Assembly: GCA_028023455.1 (NCBI GenBank)
Contig: JAQFVV010012572.1
Coordinates: 434,001 to 498,000 of the forward strand
Direction: 5' to 3'
From: Epiperipatus broadwayi
Taxonomy: Eukaryota; Onychophora; Udeonychophora; Euonychophora; Peripatidae
Length of the DNA stretch: 64,000 bases
Shown: positions 1 through 11,556 of the stretch, one piece after another
Layout: the number at the start of each line of letters is the position of its first letter
Position numbering within the stretch: the first letter of the stretch is position 1
The notes under the pieces: model-generated
What the model saw: only the letters and a program-made list of their open reading frames with translations
What the model was told of the DNA's origin: nothing
Databases searched by the model: none
Position numbers and translations under genes: made by a program

Positions 1-1390
1 TAGAAAATTTATAAAGTAGGCAGATACGTGCTGTTAAGATCCCACTTTATTTTATATTTAGACCGTTATCCCACTGTCACTAGCTCAGTGGAGACACAGA
101 GATAATAATATATATTTTTAATTTATATCTTAAATATAAAAGAAAAAAAGCCACTGCCAGTAATTAACACATAAACAATATTTATTTACGCACATGTATA
201 ATCATTTTAAATTTGAGAAATAACATTTATTATTTAGATTTTTATATCAATTTTTAATTTAAATTATTATTTTAAGATTGTTGAGTATGAATGAATTTAA
301 TATTTTTATTAAGATCATCGAGTATGAATAGAATACATAGATCTGCATTTGAAAAGAAAATATTCTATCCCTTATTTAACCTTAGGCCAAAAGTTCGCAG
401 CCAAACCAACGTCAATCCATCTGATATATTGATGTATTCAATGCAGCATGAATACAACAGCACAAAATACTATGCTGTCAGGAATGTACATCTGAACAGT
501 AAGTAGAGTTAGAGAAGACATTGTCTCTCAACCAAATGAATGCTACATCTGTTGGTGAGTAGAACAATAAACAAAAAACTCCATAGGAATGAACCGCATC
601 TTCCGTCTTATTATCCAATTCCATAGGCAAACAGGGGGGTGCGGCATATATATGCAATCCTGCCCATAGCGGATCTCATGCTACATCTACTAATTTCACC
701 AATATATCCAATCCATTGACCCAATTTAACTACGAAACAAATAACCTAAGATTACCCTCCCTTAAACTATATATAACTTTACAAATCTATATAGCCATTC
801 ACTCCCAACTTAAATTTAACATTTATATAAGTTCGCACAGATGGATTTATAAAAGTTTGTTGTTTAATGCTGAGCATAGATCAACTACACAGATTACATG
901 CTCAAAAAACATCACAACATAGACATACATGATCAAAACATAAAGTTATTGATGTAATTGCAGAGGAAATTCACTAGAAACCCAATGGCATTCATCATAA
1001 GATGCCACATTGACACCAATAACTAACAAGACATCCGAATAAATACATTTTAGATATTCAACATAAGATATCATTATTTACCGAATGTCTATATATTTTA
1101 ATCATATATGAAAACAAAAACGTAATTAAATGTGAACGAATCTATGCAAGCATCTATGCCCAACTTAAATTTAATGCATTTCAAATTTAAACAAGAAATA
1201 TTAATACAAATAAAAAATAATAAAATGGAAATGATTTTTTTTTAGCAAACAAATATGTAAAAATTAAACATTTATAATTAATTTGAAACATAAGTCAAAT
1301 AAAAGTTCCTTTTTAAAATTTAGATTAGCTGATCAAATCTTTTAAAGTTCTTAATTACTTTTAGTAAAAAAAATTCCTTTTATATCTTAC
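1..1390. other. AT-rich stretch with no recognisable gene
   Basis: I see no coding region or known element. Short open frames at 291-506 and 716-922 have no recognisable motif and look like chance. A small less AT-rich patch at about 590-690 (a run of six G and several GC-containing words) could be a fragment of an unrecognised repeat; the word atgctacatct occurs on both sides of it. Confidence 0.6.
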
Positions 1391-1760
1391 AGTAAAAAAG
1401 TCCGGTCTGTTGTTCCTGAAGGAGGCCTCAGCTGGTTCATTCCTGGTATTTCAGTCATTTCATTTTTTAAAATAAGTGAGAGAGAATGACAAGTGCATCT
1501 TATCGTCTTCTCACAAACTCAAGTTGGAACTGTCAGGAAACTGTCTTAATTTGAATCATTTTCCTTTTATAATCCTCCTATGGATTCCATGAACAAAAAC
1601 GTCACTGTTCCATTTTTTCGTTATGGTCCGGGCCTTTACTTGCTGCTTCTATATTGGACAAGCTAATTCTTTATTTTCTTATCTATCTTTCATCAGACTT
1701 TTTAATTATACAAGAGCCCAAGGGCTAGCTTGCTTTTTAATTAATTTATAAAACAATCAT
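1391..1760. other. Complex-sequence island, possible cis-regulatory DNA
   Basis: About 370 bp of much higher word complexity than its surroundings, with no homopolymers, no tandem structure, no repeat shared with the rest of the window and no long open frame. It includes AT-rich homeodomain-like words (tttaattaattt) near its right end. Islands like this in AT-rich animal intergenic DNA are often conserved enhancers, but conservation cannot be judged from one sequence. Confidence 0.2.
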
Positions 1761-2780
1761 TTCCATTTACAAAAATATACGTTCAAACATTTTTTTCATT
1801 TATTAAAAAAAAAAATATTTTTAAAGTTTTGCATCTGTGCGAATATATATATATGTTTAACAACTCTTTAATTTTAGCTTTTAGATTTTTAATAAATGTA
1901 TTTTTATTTGCGAACTTAGTTTTTATTTTAAATTAATGTAATGGCATATTTATATACCGTTACAATATATATGATCTGTATATGTTTTTAATGTGCATAA
2001 ATGTGTATATACATCTTATTTATCAAAATATATATAAACTGTCAAATATATCACATTATATTGAATACAGTTGCTTATAACAATGTTGTTGTTTTTTTGC
2101 ATATTTTTTTTATTTATTTAAAGAAGTTTCATTTATTTATTTATCCATACATGCATATATTAAGATGTGTCTGCATACACATATATTATCATAAACTAAT
2201 TATAGCTATTTTAACTACAGAAAAGAAAAGAGCAAGATAAAAAAGAATTTTATGATGCCTATACAAACCAGTCTGTGAAACACAAACTACTTCTCTACAA
2301 ATTATCGTTGTAATTACTTCAAATATTGCTTTTCTTGATGTATGATCATCTGTGTATTTATTTATCAGTCGTTTTTGAAATAAAATAAACTCTGATTTAA
2401 AAATATGACTTTTGTAAATTAAATTTATATAATACACACACACCTAGGATACAATTTAATTTCAAAATTATATGCACTAATTAGCACAAAAAATAGTACA
2501 ATTTGTTATGAAAAGATAGTTCTGTAATAAAGTAAAAAAAATGAAAGGAGGGTAATTTGCATATGGAATGTATTCAAATCTAGGCAAATGATTATGCATG
2601 CAAATGTATGTACTTGCTATCTTTTTTAAAAAGAAAATTCACTTTTATTTTGTCATATAAAGAAATCATTTCAAAGCTTTTCCTAAATTTGATAGAATTG
2701 TTTTAATCATTTACCTTTGTGCTTTGCGTCATTTTGAACTTAGATTCTATTTATTAATTTACAGTAGTAATATGCAATAA
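1761..2780. other. AT-rich stretch, nothing recognised
   Basis: Poly-A/T runs, TA-rich words and a short CA run near 2434. Overlapping opposite-strand open frames at 2001-2443 are low-complexity and have no domain signature. Confidence 0.6.
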
Positions 2781-2916
2781 TAAAAGAATGTTTTTTTTTC
2801 CATATGTCATAGCATCGGCCGGGACACGAACCCACACTCGTCTGCAACCAACTACTTGCTTGCAAGGCGGGTGCGATGACCTCTCGGCTAACAACGCTTG
2901 ACTAAAAGAATGTTTT
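2781..2916 (-). mobile_element. tRNA-derived SINE with perfect 14-bp TSD
   Basis: Minus-strand retroposon at 2795-2902 between two copies of taaaagaatgtttt (2781-2794 and 2903-2916). Read on the minus strand it begins AGCGTTG. The A box is TAGCCGAGAGG (2880-2890 on plus) and the B box is GGTTCGTGTCC (2822-2832), one base off consensus. The head ends in CGATGCT, which can form a seven-pair acceptor stem with the start (two G-U). The long distance between boxes implies a class II (Leu/Ser-like) tRNA with an extended variable arm. Then come TATGACATA and an A-rich tail. RNA polymerase III would drive it if active, and mobilisation in trans by a LINE is the family's usual route. The anticodon stem is poorly paired, so this is not a functional tRNA gene. 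Confidence 0.75.
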
Positions 2917-3290
2917 CTATGTGACAGCAGCCATATAACTAAGTGCACAAGGTAAGAGAATAGCTGACTCAGAGATGATTTTAAAATAGCACTCATGCAG
3001 ACTAGACTACATTGACATTTATAAATTTAAAAATTTCTAATTTCTTTTGTTATTTAATATTGATTTTAAATTTTGTGAAAATCGTGAATTTTCAGTGTGA
3101 ATATGGTAGGATCGAAACAAATTTTTTTTTTCTTAATTTTAGGAAATTTCAAAAATTGTAAATGTGTGAATATTACAAAAATTCCAGTTAAAATGCTGGA
3201 AGAGAAAAGCAATAAAAACAATTGGGAAAAATGAGCATTTTGAATAAACAGATATCTAAAAAATTAAACGTGTGTTACTTAAAGAGTGGT
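2917..3290. other. AT-rich spacer, nothing recognised
   Basis: No gene, repeat or structured element seen between the SINE and the RT relic. Confidence 0.55.
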
Positions 3291-3299
3291 TTATATTTT

Positions 3300-3720
3300 A
3301 CAAAAATAAGATGCAATTAAAGTTCTGAGGTGTATGGTTGAAGAATATATAAACGAAAGTTATGCATTATTAATCTTCAAAAGACATTTGATATATTGAG
3401 ATAGATTACTTTGTTTGATATTTTAAAAGTGAAAGTTATGGATGAGAGAGAAGGTTTTTAGCAAACTTATAATTAAATTTGAAGATATATTAAATGTTTG
3501 GGGTTTGTTTTTTTTACTGGATTTAAATATAAGAAGACATGTAGGACATAAGTGTTGCCTATCTCCAATTTATTTTTAAATATACTTAAATGAGGGGTAT
3601 AGAGGTGTTGTAATAAGAATAAAATTAGCATTAAGTAATCGGATGATTCATTAATGTGATTACACAGATTATAAGAATGAGTATTGATAGAACTTATAAA
3701 AGATTTGGAGTGTCTCTATT
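3300..3720 (+). mobile_element. Highly decayed LINE reverse transcriptase relic
   Basis: Conceptual translation with several frameshifts and stops gives residues like the central RT palm: a stretch resembling the KAFD region near 3370-3410, then CCLSPIYF (about 3550-3580), which corresponds to the QGCPLSP-type motif of LINE reverse transcriptases, followed by a short hydrophilic stretch. No YADD box is readable downstream. The match is by eye and weak; it is an old dead copy, and the clade cannot be assigned. Confidence 0.4.
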
Positions 3721-6150
3721 AGGTTATCAAGTGTAATGTTATTTTCATGATGTCACTTTTATTTTCATTTTTATAAGCCTATTTTGATTGGATATCCACT
3801 TGTTCATTTTTATAGCTATTAAAAACATCAATATTTTTTCTTATTCTGTTTATACATGCCCAATCTTCATGTAGTCTGAAAATCACAAAAAAATATTCTA
3901 CTTTGACCAATCTTTATTTTCATTTTAAAGAGCTTTTTTGTGTGAGTTTTTAAATTCTTTCATAATATATGTATCCATTAAGTATGGTTTTAAAGAAAGC
4001 AAGATTTAGTTAAACAATCAAAAGAAATTAAGATTTCATCTTCATTTCTTTTTCCTTCTATTTTAATTAACTGTAAATACTTTTTAGTGAATTAGTTATG
4101 AAATTCCATGAAAGCATATTTTTAAGGAAATATATCACCTCTATTTGGCTGAAAACTTACTGAACTACCAACATTGTTAGGCTGGACAACCATAAAATAT
4201 TGCATTGTCAATGATCAGTAACACATGTACAACATTAAATCCAAGTAAATAAACAAAGCATTTAAAAAGATTAACAATTTCTACGATCAATTTTAAAGTT
4301 AGTTGTTGTTTGTATTGTAATAATTTTTAGCTTAAACTTGTCTAATAAATGCTTTCATATTTTGTGTGTTTTCAGCCATAAGTGTAATATGATGATCAGA
4401 TTCTAATAGGGTTTGCATTAAAAATAATAATTTATTCAGTTTATTCCAAAGATATTTATATTATGAAATAGTGTCATCTATTGGAAGCTGAAGAATCAAT
4501 AGATTCAATAGATACTATTAGTTTTTTAACAAACTGTGGATGCCTTTGAACTTTTAATCTAGTATTTGATCTATATAACTAGACAAGCAATTTAGCTTGG
4601 TTTCAATATTATAAGGTTTGAATCTCAGATTATTAGTATAGTGCATAAAAAAACAGTAAAAATGGCTTTCAGACAAGAGATGCAAAATTAATGCTCTTCA
4701 GTGTTGAAAATCAATAGCCAAACTAATCTTGGAGGTGTGAATTTGTTTCTATGTTCTAGTAACTATTAATTTACTCAGGCTTGTTAAAACACAGTAAATT
4801 GCTACCCATTGATGTTATTGAAACCGAGAAGAGAAAATTATGTGATTATCTGTTGAATATATATGTATATTATTGATATCTTTTGTCATTAATTCTGAAT
4901 CTCTATTTACTGTTGTTTAATGCGGTTTTATATTGAGAATACAAGTTGAGTACAAAGAATGACACTATCTTGTCTATCAGATTATTGCTTTAGAACAAGC
5001 AATAAATATGTAAAAACAAAAAAAAAATTTCACTTTAAATAAATAATGTCTTGTGAACATACTCATAATAAAAAAAAACATGGGAATTGTAATGCAAAGT
5101 GATTTTCCATTGCCATCTTTATCCATCAGTAACTTCAGGACAGACTTAATGTGCTACCCATTTCACATAAAATTATTGTTTACCACTTTCCTCCTCGCGG
5201 TTATCACCTATAGTTATTTTTCACTGATTTAGAAGAATATTGTTGCTGACCCCACTATATTCTTTTTTATATATGCCATAAGCAACATAAAGGTGAGAAT
5301 AAAAAGTGCTGCTAATATTTCTGGAACTTTTGAAAAAGTATAAAGTGGGGAAAAGAAAATGGTATTAAATTTTCGAAAAAATCAATATATAAACCATATT
5401 TTTTTGGCAAAATTGATTGTGAAAGAAAAACAATAACTAGGGATAAGATGAATGAATTTCATCATCCCAATAATGAATATATCTACGACGATCTGAAAAA
5501 ACAGTTTTGGAATTCTAGAAAAATTTTATTTATATGATCTCTAGGTATTGACTTAATATTATCTATTATAAAAAAAACTATATGGTAGTTTAAAAACATA
5601 GCGTTTTTGTTTTTTTTTACACATACATATACATGGCTGTGTTAGTAAATGAATATCCTATTTTACATTTCAGACTTGATTTATAAGTGATGTTTGTATT
5701 TTTATTATTATCTTTCTTGCCATACATTTCCATTTATATGAATGTAAACTCCATTAGCATTCATCTCGGTGAGTTTTAAAAATATCAGACTACCGTCATC
5801 CAATTAGCGAACAAAATGATTTGTTTGCAAATTAATGTTTGAATAAATTCCAGTTTTCAAAACTACAAATGTTACATCTGTCAAGATAATACATAGAAAA
5901 TAAATAAATAAATTTAATATTCTTATTCTCATTACTTCTAAATATTTAAAAGCATGCTTTTTCAATGTGTTTTATCATCGTCATCATTATTATTAATGTG
6001 ATATTAATGAATGTAATTCATGTAATATAATAGTAACCATGATAAACTTTTTTTTTTAAAAAAAAAAAGCCAGGAATAGCATGTAAAACGAAGTTTGATT
6101 AAATCAAATGTTGAATTTTTTTAGAAACACAAAAACTTTCCAACTTTTTT
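3721..6150. other. AT-rich stretch with no recognisable gene
   Basis: No open frame above 60 codons. Homopolymer runs and TA words dominate. A patch at about 5090-5290 is more complex in composition but has no identifiable feature. A phrase at about 4618-4632 resembles a polymerase III B box but lacks a partner A box. Confidence 0.6.
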
Positions 6151-6199
6151 TTTGTTACAGCAATGGAGAACTTATATGGAGAATAAAAAGAGTTTAAAT

Positions 6200-6665
6200 A
6201 TATATATAGAAGTAAACAGAATATTAGGTGCGAGTTAATATATTATAATAGTAAGGAAAGTAATTTATTGTTTAAGGTTCGAACGGGATCTTTAGCAACA
6301 AGAGAATATACATGTAAATGGAAAAATATGGGTGATTTAGTCTGTAAATTGTGTAAGGAAGGAATAGAAAATATTAGGCATCTGCTAATTGAATGTAAAT
6401 GCTTGAAAACAGAAAGGGTACAAAGAAAAGTGATTATACAGAAAGTGGATTATTGGTTTTTATGCTGGGTTTGGTAAAAGATAAGGGGAATTTATATATA
6501 AAGGCCATAGAGTTGACAAAGATTATGCTGTGGAAATAGGATGGAGCAGGATATTGGAAAACATAGAGTGGGGAATGGAAAATAAAGTGGCTAACAGGTT
6601 TCTCTGAGTATAATTGCTGAGAGATTCCTGACTCCGTTTAAGAAGAAGCCACAGTACATCACATC
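6200..6665 (+). mobile_element. LINE 3' end with terminal CCHC motif
   Basis: An open segment (longest Met-started frame 6268-6477) encodes the C-terminal tail typical of several non-LTR retrotransposon ORF2 proteins. In that frame Cys26, Cys29, His38 and Cys43 form a CX2CX8HX4C knuckle followed by a basic stretch. After the stop, sequence up to about 6660 includes the phrase gctgagagattc and cacagtacatcacat, which recurs at 37640-37710 and therefore marks the element's 3' UTR. The RT and endonuclease domains are missing (5' truncation). The CCHC is of the kind involved in nucleic-acid binding in LINE ORF2. No TSD was found because a palindrome begins directly after it. Confidence 0.6.
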
Positions 6666-6666
6666 C

Positions 6667-7232
6667 TGTCCTTTCCTGTTGAAGATCCCCAGACTAGTTT
6701 CAAGCTTATGGCTTTCATCTGTGAGAAGATTTGGTTCTTAGAGTAGTACAACTGGACATTAGAATCTATGCACCTTCCCTCCAGCTCCTATCATTTATGA
6801 TCAAGCTATTATCCCAAACTGAAAAACATATAAAGGTTTTCAATCTAAGCCAACTTTCTTATATAGTCATACAGATCTGAACTCAGTTTAGTTCTATATA
6901 TGTTAGTTTTTTTAAATAATTAAAGTCACCTCTCACATACCAGATTTGATATAAGGCAATAAAACATCATGTGATCTATCACATATATTCACCCTAATAT
7001 ATAGAATCTGTACTGGATTCAGATATATATGACTATATATGCAAGTTGGCCTAGAGATTAGAAACTTTTATGTTTGCTTATAGCTTAATAGCATAACATA
7101 TAAGTAAATGTTAGGAACTGGAAAGAAAGTGTATTAGATCATAAGTCCAATTGCATTTTTCCAAGATTCACAGGTTCTCATTGACAAAAACCATAAACTT
7201 GAAACTAATCTGGGGATTTTGCATAGGAAAGC
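6667..7232. repeat. Imperfect palindrome, about 240-bp arms
   Basis: The left arm (about 6667-6906) and right arm (about 6990-7232) are reverse complements with scattered mismatches. Anchors are atccccagactagtttcaag on the left against cttgaaactaatctggggat on the right, and ctccagctcctatcattt against its complement near 7100. The loop is about 85 bp. The anchor phrase recurs near 54413-54428, so the arm belongs to a dispersed family. No coding content was seen, and I could not find direct repeats at the ends. Confidence 0.7.
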
Positions 7233-7264
7233 ACTGACATCTGCTTTTTAAAGTTTACATATAT

Positions 7265-9900
7265 GCTATTAAAACAGCAATATATATGTGGAAGACGTGA
7301 TAGATTATGTACATTTTATTGCTTAAGGTCTAATTTATTTAAATGGTCTTAATGCCTGAGAATATTGAAAGGGAAAAAAAGAAGATAACCAGTTATAAGA
7401 TAGTTTAACTCATAATAATGAAGAAACTGCTTTCAAGAAGCTTAAAAACCAATAAGAACATTATAACAAAATGTTCTTATCTTGATTATAAGGTATCCAT
7501 ATTGTCACCATCTTGAATAATCTAATTAAATTAAATTTATACATAAAGTACTTTTTACTGCATTATAATTCTAGATTATTATATAGTCTACTACAATCTT
7601 TATTTTTGATTTTGTTTGTTCTTTCATTCATGTTATAAGATATGCATAACTAATTTTTTAGTTTTAGATTTATAAATTGATATGGGAAAATGTAAGATGA
7701 GTAGTTTCGTGATATGTTATTTATGTTTCTCTTCACTTCTATTTTGTACAATTCTTTTAGACTGTTTTAAATGTCTAGAGATCTCTTTACCCATAAAAAA
7801 GAGTGTCAGACAGTCAGAAGTGTACGAAATAAAATAAAAAGTGAAAAGGATGTGCAAAAAAAATATATGATATGATTATATACACTTATTTCATGGAATA
7901 ATTAAATATGAATATATTACTAAGACGATTTTACAAGAAAGATGCTCAACTCATAAATAATGCCCAATTTTTATTAAATCACCCAATCTATTTTGTCAGA
8001 TAAAAAAAGTGTTTCTGTATGTAAAAAAAAACAATACAGAAAAGAGTGACTGTTATACTTGCCAAACATCTTAATAAATTTTTATAAAAATAGAATAATA
8101 TTATTAGTTAAAAAACTTTATTTTAGAATAATTATGTTGATAGCAGTTTTGTGTGTGTGTGTGAAATTATCAATTTCTCATTAACATTTAGTTTGTAATA
8201 ATTATATGTAAAAAATATTAAATCATCTAACACATAGATTTATGTATAATAAGTATTGAGTTGATAATTCGAAAGTATCTAAGTATATTTTTTTTACAAA
8301 ATTATTATATATCTAAAATTAAAAATCTCTTGCATATTTCACATGAGATGAAGAAAATCGATCTGTGACTGGAAAACAAAAAGCTTCTGAGCCTATTTTT
8401 TGGGGGGACGAATAATTACATCAGATAGATAATATGGAAATCATTCAGGTTTTAGAATGATGTTTAAAAATAAGAACATCAGTTAATAATTTACTTTGTA
8501 TGTAGGATAGAAACTTGCAAAATTATGAATTTTAGATTCAGAGATAAATGTTGAATTTTTTTTTTTAAATATGTGATAATGCAAACAGTCAAAATCCTAT
8601 GATTAGAATAAAATTTAAAAAAATTAAATTGAGTCAAGATTGAAAAGAAATATAAAATATATTGGGGAAAAATTGATAAATCATATCATGAAATATTCAG
8701 AATGGTGTAAAACACTTTGGAAATGTTAATATATTGGTAAATTGGACAATACAAATAAGAAATTTTTGATAATATTAAAGTAGAAAACTCAATAACCTGA
8801 CTGTGAAGATAATATCAATATACTTCTCACACATCCATTGGAAAGGGAAAAACAATTTTTATTCATTCTCTTGATAAAGTATCACATTGTATTATGGTGT
8901 AATTATTTATTATTGGTAATTTATTTTCATAGGAAATATTTATCATTGTTGATGATTCAGTAGGGTAATCCTGAAAAATAAAATTATGCCATGGAATGAG
9001 TGATTTCAGGAGTGTGAAATTTTGCATCATGAATATTAAGACCACATTATGATGATTTTTTTTTAAATCTTTGTATCATCATTCAATTGATAAACCCAAA
9101 TTAACTTAATGTGTTTATTAATTAATAATAGGAAGCTTACTAACTAATATGAGATAGATTAGTTGGATATGAGCTTGCTACTTGAAAAAAAATTCTAATT
9201 ATGCCGTGATCTAAACAGTTTTCAAGGTTCACTCAATCCTGACTCAAATTTCAGATTATGGACATAGAAAACAAAATGTTCTATATAATTCTGAAGACTT
9301 GTAATATATATTCTTTATTTGCAGCCTGTTAAAGTGTGTATAAAAGACATTCCATTCAGCATCTTCTTTTATGACATGAATCTTACTAATACCAATGTTA
9401 TTAATATTATTATTTCCCATTGTCATTGTTCTTAATGATATTAAGAAGTTTAAAAGCTATGATCTATTTTTGGTTTCTGCTCATTATTTTGCTGTTATTT
9501 TTAAATCCATAATTACACCAACTATATAGCTCTTAATTTTATTATATAATTTAACCTGTAGATCATATTGGTTATATTGTCATCTTTCATAGTTAGTTAC
9601 AAATATTAAAAAGAAAGTCATTGTAATGTACAGGCTAAGGAAAGAGAGAGTAGATTGAATTTCAGCAGTAGTGATAGAATGTGTCAATATGACCTTTTTA
9701 AGATATTTTATGTCTCTTATGAGAAAAGCAAAAATATATATAAAATAATTATAATATTGCATGATTGTATTAAAGAGAAAATAAAATTTACTGAAATTTA
9801 CTTATTGTAATAGAAACAAATTAGAAGTGTTAAAATTAAAAAGTAAATAAAGTTATAAAAATTAATATAAAATTTGGTTTATTCAACATGAGCTCAAATT
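7265..9900. other. AT-rich stretch with no recognisable gene
   Basis: Only short chance frames (for example minus 8863-9045 and 9580-9762) and a short TG microsatellite at about 8150-8162. I see nothing else. Confidence 0.6.
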
Positions 9901-9916
9901 TATAAAAGAAATATAT

Positions 9917-10498
9917 TGTAACAATATTTATAAATTATACATCTGTCATCACTATATACTACCCATCTCTCATGTATGTGGGGTATTTCAAGCCATTATT
10001 TGGCTTATTTCGAGCCCTAGTTGGTGCGCCATTTGTAACAATATTTATAAATTATACATCTGTCATCACTATATACTACCCATCTCTCATGTATGTGGGG
10101 TATTTCAAGCCATTATTTGGCTTATTTCGAGCCATAGTTGGTGCGCCATTTGTAACAATTATTTATAAACTATACATCTGTCATCACTATATACTACCCA
10201 TCTCTCATGTATGTGGGGTATTTCAAGCCATTATTTGGCTTATTTCGAGCCCCACGTTGGGCGCCATTTGTAACAATATTTATAAATTATACATCTGTCA
10301 TCACTATACTACCCATCTCTCATGTATGTGGGGTATTTCAAGCCATTATTTGGCTTATTTTGAGCCCAAGTTGGTGTGCCATTTGTAACAATATTTATAA
10401 ATTATACATCTGTCATCACTATATACTACCCATCTCATGTATGTGGGGTATTTCAAGCCATTATTTGGCTTATTTCGAGCCCCACGTTGGGCGCCATT
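9917..10498. repeat. Minisatellite, five units of 115-118 bp
   Basis: Units start at 9917, 10034, 10151, 10269 and 10384, each beginning tgtaacaatatttataaa and ending in a gcgccatt-like phrase. They are near identical apart from small indels and substitutions, which indicates recent homogenisation. Each unit holds an internal hairpin (aagcc, seven-base loop, ggctt) inside a longer imperfect palindrome. Three units are 117 bp or nearly so, a multiple of three, so overlapping open frames (9972-10388, 10207-10503) run through the array and predict a periodic hydrophobic peptide. I regard that as a by-product of the period, not a gene. Confidence 0.9.
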
Positions 10499-10680
10499 TG
10501 TAACAATATTTTATAAATTAATATAAATATGTATTTGTAACAATATTTATAAATTATTATAATATGTATTTGTAATTATTAAATTAATATAAAAGATATG
10601 TATTTGTAACTATAATTTGTAACTATTTTAATATGTCACATTTGTAACCATAATAAATATTTAGATAGGGGAAATTATTA
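10499..10680. repeat. Decayed short tandem copies of the minisatellite head
   Basis: The phrase ttgtaac followed by AT-rich spacer recurs several times at irregular 30-60 bp spacing directly after the array. This looks like degenerate repeats of only the first 30-40 bp of the unit, and an older edge of the same array. Confidence 0.6.
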
Positions 10681-11460
10681 ATTATTAGATAGATGCCTAT
10701 CCAATCTGTACCATGTGTAACTATATTAATTCATCATAGCATAGATAAAGAAATTATAGAATCACTGTGCCACTTGAAAATATCAGCATTAAAGATTCTT
10801 GGTATTTATTTATATATTGGGGCAGTCATCTGAACAATAAAACATACTGGCCATTGTCATCTAATAAAAATAATATTAAATATAGCAACTGAATAAAAGT
10901 ACCCACTGTGAGATTCCTGGAGTGCCTTATGCTTATCTCCAATACTAGGTTCTTCTAACAAAGAATCCTTTCTATTCTTCTTTCCAAATATATAAGACCA
11001 TTCATGGTCATATGCACACACGGGTGCTATTCATGACAACTTATAAAAAAATATATTTTATAAAACTAATATTATGAAGTTGGAAAGGGATGATATCACT
11101 CTTTATTCAGTTTAGCTAAGTACATGTGTTTTCCCATGAGCGCCACTAGATTGTTTTTAATCTAGATAAGTATCTATTTATAGTGTACTTGAGTTCAAAC
11201 TCATTCAGTACATATTTATTACACATGACTTGGATGACTATTGAACAAAAATGACATTCTTACATTTTATCTATATTGATAAAATTACAAGATCCCAATA
11301 TTACCAAAGTTTATACTATAGATCAAAGATTCTTATAGACATTGCTAGCTCATTAGCGTATATTGATGAACAGACATGTATAATCCTATTAATGGCTTCC
11401 AAACAAGCATGTGAAGACCATTATTGATATTGATGGCCATTTAACTAGATTATTTATCAC
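10681..11460. other. Spacer, nothing recognised
   Basis: Mixed-complexity AT-rich DNA without coding potential or a repeat shared with the rest of the window. Confidence 0.5.
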
Positions 11461-11461
11461 A

Positions 11462-11556
11462 ATAAAGGTAATAATGATGATGATGATAATAATATCATAA
11501 TAATGATAATAATAGTGATATCATAATAATGATTATAATAGTGATGATGATACCAG
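11462..11556. repeat. ATG/ATA trinucleotide microsatellite
   Basis: Interrupted runs of atg, ata and aat units including two copies of a tcataataatgat phrase. RTE copies elsewhere in this window end in similar short tails (near 31025 and 43290), so this could be the remnant tail of a lost RTE insertion. That link is inference. Confidence 0.7.

Noticed and set aside
4610-4635. Polymerase III B-box-like word (aggtttgaatctc)
   Set aside because: No A box at tRNA spacing and no tail or TSD.
6667-7232. 12-13-bp TSD around this palindrome
   Set aside because: I compared about 70 bp on both sides and found no shared word above about five bases, so it is not counted among the TSD-bearing foldbacks.
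9972-10503. Long open frames in the minisatellite as a repeat protein gene
   Set aside because: Open only because the period is a multiple of three; no start context, no splice sites, and the peptide is an AT-rich translation of the unit.
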